Translations under genes and position numbers: made by a program
The notes under the pieces: model-generated
Databases searched by the model: none
What the model was told of the DNA's origin: nothing
The model's input: only the letters and a program-made list of their open reading frames with translations
Assembly (NCBI RefSeq): GCF_015207455.1
Contig: NZ_JADEWV010000044.1
Span: forward strand, 1 to 39,514
Direction of reading: 5' to 3'
Length of the DNA stretch: 39,514 nucleotides
Origin: Microcoleus sp. LEGE 07076
GTDB lineage: Bacteria > Cyanobacteriota > Cyanobacteriia > Cyanobacteriales > Microcoleaceae
Shown here: piece by piece, positions 1 to 7,271 of the stretch
Layout: the number at the start of each line of letters is the position of its first letter
Position numbering within the stretch: the stretch's first letter is position 1

Positions 1-32
1 ATCATATCCGGTAGATTAATAACAATAACGGA

Positions 33-91
33 TCGAGCGTGCGGAATGCGAGTCCGCTCCATGAAAGCGGACTCGCATTCCGCACGCTCGA
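33..91. repeat. Perfect 26-bp inverted repeat (long hairpin)
   Basis: Arms 33-58 and 66-91 are perfect reverse complements around a 7-base loop. The arms begin TCGAGCGTGCGG. It lies on the 3' side of the minus-strand histidine kinase, so it could end that transcript, but there is no T-tract. It is more likely a dispersed palindromic element. It is flanked by short matches to a motif (CCGG...GATATGA) seen again near 21970 and 27430. Confidence 0.85.
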
Positions 92-129
92 ACTAATTTT
101 ATATCGGTCAATCGACCGGACATGATATG

Positions 130-157
130 ACTAATGACTAATGACCAATGACTACTG
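130..157. repeat. Heptamer tandem repeat (ACTAATG type), four units
   Basis: Four consecutive 7-base units (ACTAATG, ACTAATG, ACCAATG, ACTACTG) lie just beyond the stop codon of the minus-strand histidine kinase. Short tandem heptamers are a known feature of filamentous cyanobacterial genomes. No function can be read from the sequence. Confidence 0.8.
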
Positions 158-161
158 ACTT

Positions 162-1562
162 TTAATTGTTCAATAATTCTGGAACGCTAATCGGAATTTT
201 AATAATAAATTCCGTACCCTTTCCCGGTGCTGAAATACACTGCAATTCTCCTTTGTGTCTTTCGGTGATAATTTGATAGCATATCGACAAACCCAGTCCC
301 GTACCTTTACCTACAGGTTTGGTTGTAAAAAAAGGATTAAATATCTGCTCGACTACCTCCTCGCTGATTCCAGATCCGTTGTCAAAGATCCGGATCTCTA
401 CCCATTTTTTCTCTACAACTTTGGTAGAAATTTTGATAATCTTGAGATGAGTTTCGCTGGTTGGTTGTGGCTTTTGGTTATCTTCCTCAAAAGCATCAAT
501 AGCGTTATTGAATATATTTATAAATACCTGATTTAGCTGTCCGGGATAGCACTCGACTTTCAGTAAATTGCCGTAGTTTTTGATAATTTCAATGCCGGGA
601 TAATCGGGTTTAGGATTCAGGCGGTTTTGCAGCATCACCAGGGTGCTGTCAATACATTCGTGAATGTCAGCTAATTTCATTTCTGCTTCGTCAAGCCTCG
701 AAAAAGTCCGCAGCGACTTGACAATATCGCGGATTCTGTCCGCCCCTGTTTTCATGGAAGATAAGATTTTTGGCAAGTCTTCTCTGATAAAATCCAAATC
801 AAGAGATTGCAGTTTTTCTTGAACTATCGGTAGGGGCTTGGGATAGTGGTGTTTGTAGATATCGGCCAGTTCCAGCAGATTATTTGCATACTCGTCAGCG
901 GGAGCTAGATTGGCGTAAATGAAGTTGACTGGATTGTTGATTTCGTGGGCGACACCAGCTACTACTTGTCCCAGAGATGACATTTTTTCGCTTTGAATTA
1001 GCTTGGCTTGAGTCTGCTGCAATTGCAACAAAGTTTGTTCTAGGTGTAGAGTTTGTTGTTTTAGTTGTCCGGTGCGTTCCTCAACTCTAATTTCTAGCTC
1101 GTCTTTAGCTTGTTTGAGTGCTGTTTCTGCTGATTGGCGCTCGACTATTTCTGCTTCTAGGAGGCTGTTTGCTAGTTCTAATTGGGCGGGACTGGGAAGG
1201 GCTAGGGCTTGAGGGATTAAGTCTACTAAAAGTATGGCTGTAGCGAAGGAGATAGTGGCGGTAATTGCTTTGAGGGTTCCTGAAAGCCAATAGGTAGGAT
1301 GCCACAGCGTCCAGACTTCAAATATGTGAGTGATCCCGCAGGCGACGATAAAGGCTCCAAACATGGCAAAAATCCAGTCAAAGGGCAAATCTTTGCGTTG
1401 GGAAATAAAATAAATTAGTGTAATCGGGATGGAAAAATACGCCAGTGCAATGATCGAATCTGAGGCTACGTGAAGCCAGACTAACTCGGTCTGCCACAGA
1501 TAGCAGTGTCCGTGAGGAATAAATGACCCGGAACTAAAAAAAGTTTTCCACATTTCTTGCAT
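162..1562 (-). CDS. Ethylene-receptor-like sensor histidine kinase
   Basis: This is a 466-residue membrane sensor kinase. Residues 25-115 form three hydrophobic segments matching the ethylene-binding domain of plant ETR1: IALAYFSIP at 38-46 and GAFIVACGITH at 69-79. The equivalents of ETR1 Asp25, Tyr32 and the copper-binding Cys65/His69 are present as D35, Y42, C75 and H79. A coiled-coil linker (about 130-190) follows, then the kinase core: H-box AHEINNP with phospho-acceptor H206, N-box NNAIDAF (352-358), G1 DNGSG (394-398) and G2 GKGTGLGLS (418-426). There is no receiver or GAF domain, so a separate response regulator is expected; none lies in the window. The domain calls follow from motif matches; ethylene as the ligand is inference. 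It is divergent from ispE, with about 90 bases between the start codons. Confidence 0.95.
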   Translation of the reverse strand: MQEMWKTFFSSGSFIPHGHCYLWQTELVWLHVASDSIIALAYFSIPITLIYFISQRKDLPFDWIFAMFGAFIVACGITHIFEVWTLWHPTYWLSGTLKAITATISFATAILLVDLIPQALALPSPAQLELANSLLEAEIVERQSAETALKQAKDELEIRVEERTGQLKQQTLHLEQTLLQLQQTQAKLIQSEKMSSLGQVVAGVAHEINNPVNFIYANLAPADEYANNLLELADIYKHHYPKPLPIVQEKLQSLDLDFIREDLPKILSSMKTGADRIRDIVKSLRTFSRLDEAEMKLADIHECIDSTLVMLQNRLNPKPDYPGIEIIKNYGNLLKVECYPGQLNQVFINIFNNAIDAFEEDNQKPQPTSETHLKIIKISTKVVEKKWVEIRIFDNGSGISEEVVEQIFNPFFTTKPVGKGTGLGLSICYQIITERHKGELQCISAPGKGTEFIIKIPISVPELLNN

Positions 1563-1652
1563 AATATTTCCTTTGAGTTGTGAGAAAATGGACTCTGACT
1601 GGTATGAATTAATTTCAACCAGGTGTTTCTTTCACCTGCGGCTAAATCACTT

Positions 1653-2630
1653 ATGCGTTCATATTCTCTCCTAGCTTCAGCAAAAATCAATCTGTATTTG
1701 GAAATAATAGGCGATCGCCCCGACGGATATCACGAACTGGCGATGGTACTTCAAAGCATAGATTTGGCCGATCGAATTGACTTGCGCGCGATCGGTACGG
1801 ACACGATTCGCGTGCGCTGCGATCACCCGCAAGTTCCTCCTGATAAAAATAATTTGGCTTACCGGGCGGCGGATTTGTTGGCGCAGCAATTCCCCGATGC
1901 TTTGGCGAAATACGGCGGAGTCGAGATTGCCATTCACAAACAGATTCCGGTGGCGGCGGGGCTCGCTGGCGGTTCGGCAAATGCGGCTGCGGTTTTAGTC
2001 GGGATGAATTTGCTGTGGCAGTTGGGGCTGACTCACTCGGAGTTGCAAGAGTTGGGGGGAACTTTGGGTTCTGATGTGCCTTTTTGTATTGCTGGAGGTA
2101 CGGCTTTGGCAACGGGCCGCGGGGATCAATTGTCTCCGCTGCCGGATTACGGCGGGTTGTATGCGGTGCTTGCTAAGTTTCGCAATCTCAGTATTTCTAC
2201 GGCATGGGCGTATCAAACTTATCGTAAGCAGTTCAGTAGTTCCTATTGTGCTGCAGAGGATTTGGACTGTCGCCGGGAACGGCTGCATTCGGGGCCGATG
2301 GTGGGGGCGATCGCCCAAAAAGATCGATCGAAAATTGGTCAGTTGCTGCACAACGATTTAGAAAAAGTGGCTTTACCCGTGTACCCGCAGGTGTTGCAAT
2401 TGCGGGAGGCTTTTGAGTCGGCGGGGGTTTTGGGAACGATGATGTCGGGTTCCGGGCCGACGGTGTTTGCGCTGGCGGAGTCTCAAGAGCAGGCTCAGCA
2501 AATTGCGGAACGGGTGAAAAGTGCGATCGCTTCTCCGGATTTGGATTTTTGGGTAGCCAAGTTTAGCAATACTGGGATTCGGATTTTTTCGGAAGGAAAT
2601 GATACGAAACCGCCGATTGTGAGGGTGTAA
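1653..2630 (+). CDS. ispE: 4-diphosphocytidyl-2-C-methyl-D-erythritol kinase
   Basis: IspE phosphorylates CDP-methylerythritol in the cytosolic MEP pathway, which supplies isoprenoid precursors for carotenoids, phytol and quinones. The 325-residue protein is a GHMP kinase. It starts with the family hallmark ASAKINLYLEI (residues 9-19, K11). The ATP-binding loop is PVAAGLAGGSAN (99-110), followed by LGSDVPF with catalytic D141, and a C-terminal SGSGPTVFA loop completes the fold. The ATG at 1653 is chosen because family members begin just before this lysine motif. A GTG at 1623 is in frame but adds ten residues that look non-homologous. No clear Shine-Dalgarno sequence is visible. Confidence 0.96.
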   Translation: MRSYSLLASAKINLYLEIIGDRPDGYHELAMVLQSIDLADRIDLRAIGTDTIRVRCDHPQVPPDKNNLAYRAADLLAQQFPDALAKYGGVEIAIHKQIPVAAGLAGGSANAAAVLVGMNLLWQLGLTHSELQELGGTLGSDVPFCIAGGTALATGRGDQLSPLPDYGGLYAVLAKFRNLSISTAWAYQTYRKQFSSSYCAAEDLDCRRERLHSGPMVGAIAQKDRSKIGQLLHNDLEKVALPVYPQVLQLREAFESAGVLGTMMSGSGPTVFALAESQEQAQQIAERVKSAIASPDLDFWVAKFSNTGIRIFSEGNDTKPPIVRV

Positions 2631-2780
2631 CTCGCAGATGGTGCGATCGCGATCGTCGGTTAAACGTCAATGGGGGCGATCGACAAAAATGAATCTAACT
2701 TTGCACAGAGTCTATTGAGATCGCAGAACTGATAAAATGACAGCAAACACAGATTTTTCTTTTGGTAAATTAACCAGAAA

Positions 2781-2808
2781 TCTAAAATCTAAAATCTAAA
2801 ATCTAAAA
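2781..2808. repeat. Heptamer tandem repeat (TCTAAAA), four units
   Basis: Four exact TCTAAAA units end five bases before the ATG of the DUF3082 gene at 2814, occupying the place of a ribosome binding site. A degenerate array of the same unit precedes sbcC (31657-31684). Confidence 0.9.
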
Positions 2809-2813
2809 TCGTC

Positions 2814-3179
2814 ATGGCTGATTTAACTAATCCAAATTCTACATCTCAACCTCTAAGTTCGGCGGGGGATGCAACGCCTGCATCTTCTAAGCAGCCGACT
2901 ATTTTGCGGTGCGTGACTGGTTCGCTGATCGCGAGTGTGTTCGCTTATGGTTTGTATTCGCTAACTATGTCGATCGCTCTAAGTTTTGCTAGCAAGCCGC
3001 TGCATTCCACCAATATTACTGTGCTTAAAATTAGTGTCGCCGTGCGAACTTTGGTAGTCGGAATGGTGGCTTTGGGTACGGGCGTGTTTGGACTCGCGGC
3101 TGTCGGTTTGATGCTGCTGGGTTTGCAAATTTTGATTCAAAAGCTGGTGAAGAAACCCGATACGTCTTCTGGTGTTTAA
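2814..3179 (+). CDS. DUF3082 domain membrane protein
   Basis: A 121-residue protein with a hydrophilic Ser/Thr/Pro-rich N-terminus (1-30) and two hydrophobic spans at about 36-60 and 74-108, ending in a basic tail. The pattern and wording match the DUF3082 family of cyanobacteria and chloroplasts, whose function is unknown. It is probably an integral (thylakoid or plasma) membrane protein. It stands alone between ispE and the minus-strand DUF488 gene. The ATG at 2814 directly follows a heptamer repeat array and there is no canonical ribosome binding site. The family call is from recognition of the sequence. Confidence 0.85.
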   Translation: MADLTNPNSTSQPLSSAGDATPASSKQPTILRCVTGSLIASVFAYGLYSLTMSIALSFASKPLHSTNITVLKISVAVRTLVVGMVALGTGVFGLAAVGLMLLGLQILIQKLVKKPDTSSGV

Positions 3180-3224
3180 GCGTTATGTCTCTTACCAAGT
3201 AAATATCAGTGCAATTATTTATTG

Positions 3225-3749
3225 TCACAGCAAGTGCCTAACTGGTAGTGAAACTAATTTGGCTAATTTCTCAGCAACATCTACCCGGTGACATTTCTCG
3301 GGATTCATTTCAGCACATAACAATAGAACTGTGCCTTGCTGAGTGATTTCTGCAACTTCACGCAAAGCAGCTTTGGCTTTTTTTTGATTGGGCGGTATCC
3401 ACTTTTGGGTACCCGATGTATTTCCTAAATCGATTTTAGAAATGTATTGAATATTTTTTGACAAGCAAAATTCTTGAATTTTATCCCCATACCATCTTCG
3501 AGTCCAAGCGCGAGGATTTTTCCTAACATCTATTACATATTTAATATTATTATTTTGTATATATGCTAAAAATAAATCGTAGTTTTGGCGATTTCCATAG
3601 CCAAAGGTAAAGATGTATTCATTCTCAAGTTGTTCGGATTCATTACATTTTTCGCAAAAATCTTCAACTTCCTCTTTATTAGTCGTACTAAGAGAAATCT
3701 GAGCTGATAGAGAAGATTCATTATTTTGGCAAAGAAGTTTGTTCATCAT
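3225..3749 (-). CDS. DUF488 family protein
   Basis: A 174-residue protein. The DUF488 core starts near residue 46 (FTFGYGNR), followed by YVIDVRKNPR (71-80) and the C-terminal family signature CAEMNPEKCHR (145-155), which carries the two conserved cysteines and the CHR triplet. The usual family length is about 120-180. The first 45 residues are an unusual extension containing FCEKC (31-35), a possible small metal site. DUF488 proteins are uncharacterised, although the CxxxxxxCHR pocket suggests an enzyme or ligand site. The start ATG-ATG at 3749 lies nine bases after the stop of the upstream partner gene, so the two form an operon. No Shine-Dalgarno sequence is obvious. The gene is AT-rich compared with its neighbours. 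Confidence 0.88.
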   Translation of the reverse strand: MMNKLLCQNNESSLSAQISLSTTNKEEVEDFCEKCNESEQLENEYIFTFGYGNRQNYDLFLAYIQNNNIKYVIDVRKNPRAWTRRWYGDKIQEFCLSKNIQYISKIDLGNTSGTQKWIPPNQKKAKAALREVAEITQQGTVLLLCAEMNPEKCHRVDVAEKLAKLVSLPVRHLL

Positions 3750-3758
3750 AATTAATAA

Positions 3759-4550
3759 TTAGAACAAGGAAAGCTGAGAAACTATTGGTGGATAAAACAA
3801 GCCAATTATCATGAAACTTTTTTTATGGTTTTTTAAGTTGCCTACTATAAAGTATAAATCCTTATCACCTAAAAATTCCACCTCTAGTTTTTGCCTTACT
3901 TTTTCGAGGGCGTCCTTTTCCTTGGCTAGTGGGGTTAAACTCTGAGATTTATCTCTACATTTCCTATAAAGTTCTTTAATTTCCCAATCACTAATACTAT
4001 ACCGATGTTCGTCGCCGTCTTCATCAATAAAATTATACCCAAACTTATAGGGGATTTTTTCAAGTTCTATTGTTGGCTCAAACAAATCTAACTGATCGAT
4101 AACTCCTTGCTGCTTTGGATTCCACTCACGTGTGGTTTCTTTACAGAAATACTTTTTAATCGTTCGTGGTTTAATAATCCCTAGAGACTTATCTTGATTT
4201 TCTATATCCCGAATCGATCTGAACTTTAGTGGTAAAACAAGTTTTTTTCGTTCACTCCAGTTATTACTCGTGTCAATTTTTTTCACAACTTCTATTGATT
4301 CATCATCTATCTTAAAACTCTCCAATCTATAATCTTTATTATCTCTTTCGATTTTAGCACTTATAATAGACCATCTTGGATAACGCCGATCGAAATCTAA
4401 TTGTCGGAAGCGAATAGGATAAATGCGAACTCACTTAAGTGGTTTTTCTTCATCATCCAAGATAACTCCCGCTGTGCATACCGTTTCTCGGTACTTTGTA
4501 CTAATTGATGGATATGTTTTGGTTGCAATTAATATTTTTTCCCTTTCCAT
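3759..4550 (-). pseudogene. DUF488-associated protein gene, interrupted by an in-frame TGA
   Basis: Read from the ATG at 4550, the minus strand codes for 39 residues (start MEREKILIATKTYPS), then TGA at 4433-4431. It then continues in the same frame for another 223 codons to the stop at 3759. The segment right after the TGA (VRIYPIRFRQLDFDRRYPRW) is clearly protein-like but contains no start codon until a TTG at 4325. That TTG would remove the best-conserved-looking block. The TGA sits where a Trp would fit well (PLK-W-VRIYPIRF), so a single TGG-to-TGA change explains it. The intact product would be about 263 residues. Its function is unknown, and its only clue is the tight operon with DUF488. 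Alternatives are a sequencing error, TGA readthrough, or a shortened product from TTG 4325 (188 residues). Confidence 0.75.
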
Positions 4551-4939
4551 AATTTTTATTCTTGATAATTGCATTTTTATATGCAATCGCTAGTGATATG
4601 TTTATAGATACCATAAAATATAATTTATGGCAATAGCGAAGACATTTTCCAGAATGAGTAGTAGTATATCCCAAATGGTTAGAGTTGGGCGCTTCACCGC
4701 AAAAACCTTGTTTGGTAACAGTGAGTTTGAGTATGCCTTGGCTGCCGGATGATTGGGAGGGAGATGACCCTTGTTGGAAGTTGATTGCGGGCGTGATAGA
4801 GTTGCCGGAAGCTCTGGTTCATGATGAAGTTTTGTTTTGACCAAAAGGGGCTATCGATTATTTTTTTCTTTTTATTTCCCACAAAAACTCCGTTCGTGCT
4901 ATAATTCTGCGGGACTTTAGCAAAAAGGGGTGCTTTTGC
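4551..4939. other. Intergenic stretch with one possible small ORF
   Basis: AT-rich spacer between the divergent DUF488 operon and the coiled-coil gene. It holds the promoter zone of both and the possible 35-residue ORF at 4733-4840. A TATAAT hexamer at 4900-4905 lies 35 bases before the ATG at 4940 and may be the -10 box of that gene, but no good -35 box is visible. Minus-strand open frames here have no protein-like features. Confidence 0.5.
4733..4840 (+). CDS. Possible small protein (35 residues)
   Basis: The frame starting at ATG 4733 (or GTG 4721) encodes MPWLPDDWEGDDPCWKLIAG and continues to a TGA at 4838-4840. Its Trp- and Asp-rich composition is more protein-like than chance frames in this AT-rich spacer. 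There is no strong ribosome binding site and I do not recognise the sequence. It could be a real micro-protein or the tail of a decayed gene. Confidence 0.3.
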   Translation: MPWLPDDWEGDDPCWKLIAGVIELPEALVHDEVLF

Positions 4940-5668
4940 ATGAAAGCAGAATTTTATTATGATTGTCACAAATATATTTGCAGTTTAGTTCAAGTTGATT
5001 TTGTTAAAGAATTAAAAGTTAAAAATCATCAAGGTTTTGTGTTGGCTGTTAAGCAAGGTGAAAAGATTGGGCTTTTGGGGAAAAGTCGGCATAATGCTAA
5101 ACAAATTGATGTTTCTAAGCCTCATTTTTATAATGTGATTAAAGCAGCTATGAGCGCTTTGGAATTAGAAACTAGAAATGAGGTGATATTAGAGAGGAAT
5201 CGCACGATTGCTGATGGTGAAGATACGATTCAGCAGCAAAACCGAGAAATTCGTCTTTTGAATGAACAGCTTAGAATTCAAGCGACTCAGATTGAGCAAT
5301 TGTCAAGGGAAAACCAGCAGTTATCGGTGCAGTTTGTAGAGAAGGAAATTAGAGAAACTCCAATTAATTTAGCCACCCAGGAAAATTTAGCTGCGGTGGG
5401 AATTGAGGAGGGAAGTGGAGAAGCTGAAATTAGTCAAAAAATTGATGATTTGCCGATTATAGATTCTGGGTTAGAGGTGCATTTAATCGAAAATCAGCAG
5501 GATTTGGAGGAGGTTGAGATAGCGGAAACAATCAGCGAGGGCGGTGTTGAAGTTGTTGATTTAGAAATCATAGAAGAAGTAGACGCTGTATTAGAAGTTG
5601 CAGGAGGTGAAACCGAAATTAAGCACCTACCGAAAAGGGGTTCACAGAGAAAGGCGAGAAAGAAATAA
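4940..5668 (+). CDS. Hypothetical coiled-coil protein with acidic C-terminal half
   Basis: A 242-residue protein not recognised as a named family. Residues 1-60 are basic and mixed, with two cysteines (YDCHKYIC). Residues about 75-125 form a heptad-like, Gln/Glu/Leu-rich coiled coil (IQQQNREIRLLNEQLRIQ). Residues 130-225 are strongly acidic and rich in Glu, Ile and Val. The last 15 residues are very basic (KRGSQRKARKK), a possible nucleic-acid or membrane-lipid contact. No signal peptide or membrane span is present. It stands alone, and a TATAAT hexamer lies 35 bases upstream. Its base composition is lower in G+C than the housekeeping genes, so recent acquisition is possible. A structural or adaptor role is only a guess. 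Confidence 0.7.
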   Translation: MKAEFYYDCHKYICSLVQVDFVKELKVKNHQGFVLAVKQGEKIGLLGKSRHNAKQIDVSKPHFYNVIKAAMSALELETRNEVILERNRTIADGEDTIQQQNREIRLLNEQLRIQATQIEQLSRENQQLSVQFVEKEIRETPINLATQENLAAVGIEEGSGEAEISQKIDDLPIIDSGLEVHLIENQQDLEEVEIAETISEGGVEVVDLEIIEEVDAVLEVAGGETEIKHLPKRGSQRKARKK

Positions 5669-5713
5669 TCAAAGATTTTAATTTTTTTTTAAGGCTCAAA
5701 GGTTCGCAGTTAG

Positions 5714-5872
5714 GACTTTAGGAATGAAAATTTAATAACTTAAGCGATTGCTCGTTACCAGGCTCTGCCTGGTAATGCAGATAGGCGAGGCTCTGCCTCC
5801 GTTTGATCTGGCAACTTACAGGAGAGAAGACTGTAGGAGGTGTTTAAGTTATTAAGTTTTCGATCCTTAGTC
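5714..5872. mobile_element. MITE-like element with about 20-bp imperfect terminal inverted repeats
   Basis: Both ends read GACT..AGGA..GAAAA..TTAATAAC in inverted orientation. The inner 12 bp (5732-5743 and 5844-5855) are perfect. The interior holds two small hairpins sharing the core GGCTCTGCC, at 5755-5775 (9-bp arms) and 5787-5799 (5-bp arms). A second element with the same ends but a different interior lies at 27475-27583. There is no coding capacity. Mobilisation by a transposase elsewhere is inference. Confidence 0.65.
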
Positions 5873-6209
5873 CGCCTTCAAGAAAAACTGAATTCCGAAC
5901 GATCGAACCTTTGATACTTTATTATGGGTTGGGATTTTGCAAAATTTCTCTAATTTTTGTCCGAAATAGACGCACGGCGGATCTTTGTCCGATCGCCCTG
6001 CTTTGTTGGATAAATTCGGGTATTTCTGCGATCGGAAAAAAGGGAAAAGCTAAAAGTAAGAAGAGCTTGACATACATCCGCTATCTACGATATATTTATG
6101 TTATATTTAGTATTTTACCGCAACTGCGATATGATTCTAAGTTAGACCTAAAAAAATATCTGAGTAGTCTATGCTTGGAAAATAGTTAAATATTAAGCTC
6201 AGTCGTATT
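5873..6209. promoter_or_regulatory. Leader region of parA with sigma-70-like promoter
   Basis: The spacer starts with a repeat tail (CCGAACGATCGAACCT at 5895-5910, also present at 11548-11563). A good promoter follows: TTGACA at 6067-6072, an 18-base spacer, and TATATT at 6091-6096. It would give the parA mRNA a leader of roughly 120 bases. An open frame across this stretch shows no protein-like composition and was not called. Confidence 0.55.
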
Positions 6210-6215
6210 AGGAGG
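6210..6215 (+). promoter_or_regulatory. Strong Shine-Dalgarno site of parA
   Basis: AGGAGG lies six bases before the ATG at 6222. This decides the start in favour of ATG 6222 over the adjoining in-frame TTG at 6219. It is the strongest ribosome binding site in the window, where most genes have none. Confidence 0.85.
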
Positions 6216-6221
6216 CTATTG

Positions 6222-7271
6222 ATGAATAAGAGTTATGTTATATGGAACAACAAGGGTGGTGTTGGTAAGAGCACCATTACCTTCCACATTGCATCTATGT
6301 ATGCCGAGAAGAATCAAGATCGAAATGTGGTGGTCATAGATATGTGTCCACAAGCAAATTCGTCAATGATGTTGATGGGAGGTGGTACTGAGGCAGAATC
6401 TCGTCTCCAGGAACTAATTATTGGAGATGTACCTAAAACTGTTGTGGGGTATTTGACGGATAGTGTGTTAAAAAATGACACCCGTGATGTAGATAAGTAT
6501 TTGCTTAAATTACAAGAAACTAATCCAAAGTTACCGTCAAACCTTTTTCTGATGTCTGGCGATGGAAACCTTGAGTTAATTGCACCCTTGTTGGCAGAAA
6601 GAGCTAATGCAGCACCATTGTCAAGTACGGATTCTCCGTGGGTAGAAATACATTCAATCATTAAAAAGTTTACACAGCGCCCTCTGTTTGACAAACCAAC
6701 AACATTTTTTATCGACACCAATCCCAGCTTTTCAATTTATACACAGATTGCAATCCTCTCAGGTCAAAAGTTGTTGGTGCCTATCAATGCTGACGACTCA
6801 TCGATTTATGCCATATCGGGATTGTTTAACTTAATATGGGGTAGTGAGAGGACCCATCCAGTGTATGGAAACTACACTTTTGCAGGTAAAGTTGATACTT
6901 TTAAGATGGAGAGACCCAAAATCGCACTTCTACTAGGAAATAGATTTACTCAGAAAATGGGTGCAGCACACGCATTCAAAGCACTGTCACAAGAAGCCGT
7001 CAAGAAAATGTTTTTGGAGTATAAGCAAAATAAAAGTCGTTTTGTTGAGAATCCACTAAATATTGAGACTCAACAGGAATTTGAAAGAGCTTATAGTTGC
7101 GAATTGAGAGATTTTAATAGTGCTGGCGTAGTAGCAGCTAATCAAGGGCTACCATTAAGTAAAATGCTAGATCAAGGTCGTTACACAGTTTATGAACAAG
7201 AAATCCAAGTTTCTAAAATACAACGAGATTTATGTCACGAGGTGATTGAAGCACTTGTTGCAAGACTATGA
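6222..7271 (+). CDS. Orphan ParA-family (deviant Walker) ATPase
   Basis: A 349-residue P-loop ATPase. The deviant Walker A motif is KGGVGKST (residues 11-18). The switch-I position, normally DPQAN, reads MCPQAN (41-46), so the usual Asp is replaced by C42. Walker B is FIDTNPS (around D165). ParA family members move or position plasmids, chromosomes or large protein assemblies. There is no parB gene or centromere-like iteron next to it, so a partitioning role is not supported. It may position another cargo or act in a mobile-element or defence setting. It is longer than typical Soj (about 250), with an extended C-terminal helical region after residue 230. It is monocistronic behind its own promoter and strong ribosome binding site. 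Low G+C suggests acquisition. Confidence 0.88.
   Translation: MNKSYVIWNNKGGVGKSTITFHIASMYAEKNQDRNVVVIDMCPQANSSMMLMGGGTEAESRLQELIIGDVPKTVVGYLTDSVLKNDTRDVDKYLLKLQETNPKLPSNLFLMSGDGNLELIAPLLAERANAAPLSSTDSPWVEIHSIIKKFTQRPLFDKPTTFFIDTNPSFSIYTQIAILSGQKLLVPINADDSSIYAISGLFNLIWGSERTHPVYGNYTFAGKVDTFKMERPKIALLLGNRFTQKMGAAHAFKALSQEAVKKMFLEYKQNKSRFVENPLNIETQQEFERAYSCELRDFNSAGVVAANQGLPLSKMLDQGRYTVYEQEIQVSKIQRDLCHEVIEALVARL

Noticed and set aside
1623-1652. GTG start of ispE
   Set aside because: It adds ten residues with no family match; ATG 1653 fits IspE proteins.
4431-4433. TGA as a selenocysteine codon
   Set aside because: Nothing like a SECIS hairpin was seen after it, and the context suits a Trp codon change. 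Cyanobacteria of this type are not known to me for selenoproteins of this kind.
5911-6189. Plus-strand open frame of 92 codons before parA
   Set aside because: It begins next to a dispersed repeat, contains the parA promoter and shows no family resemblance or ribosome binding site.
6222-7271. Plasmid partition locus
   Set aside because: No parB, iterons or replication gene flank the ParA gene, and the neighbours are chromosomal.
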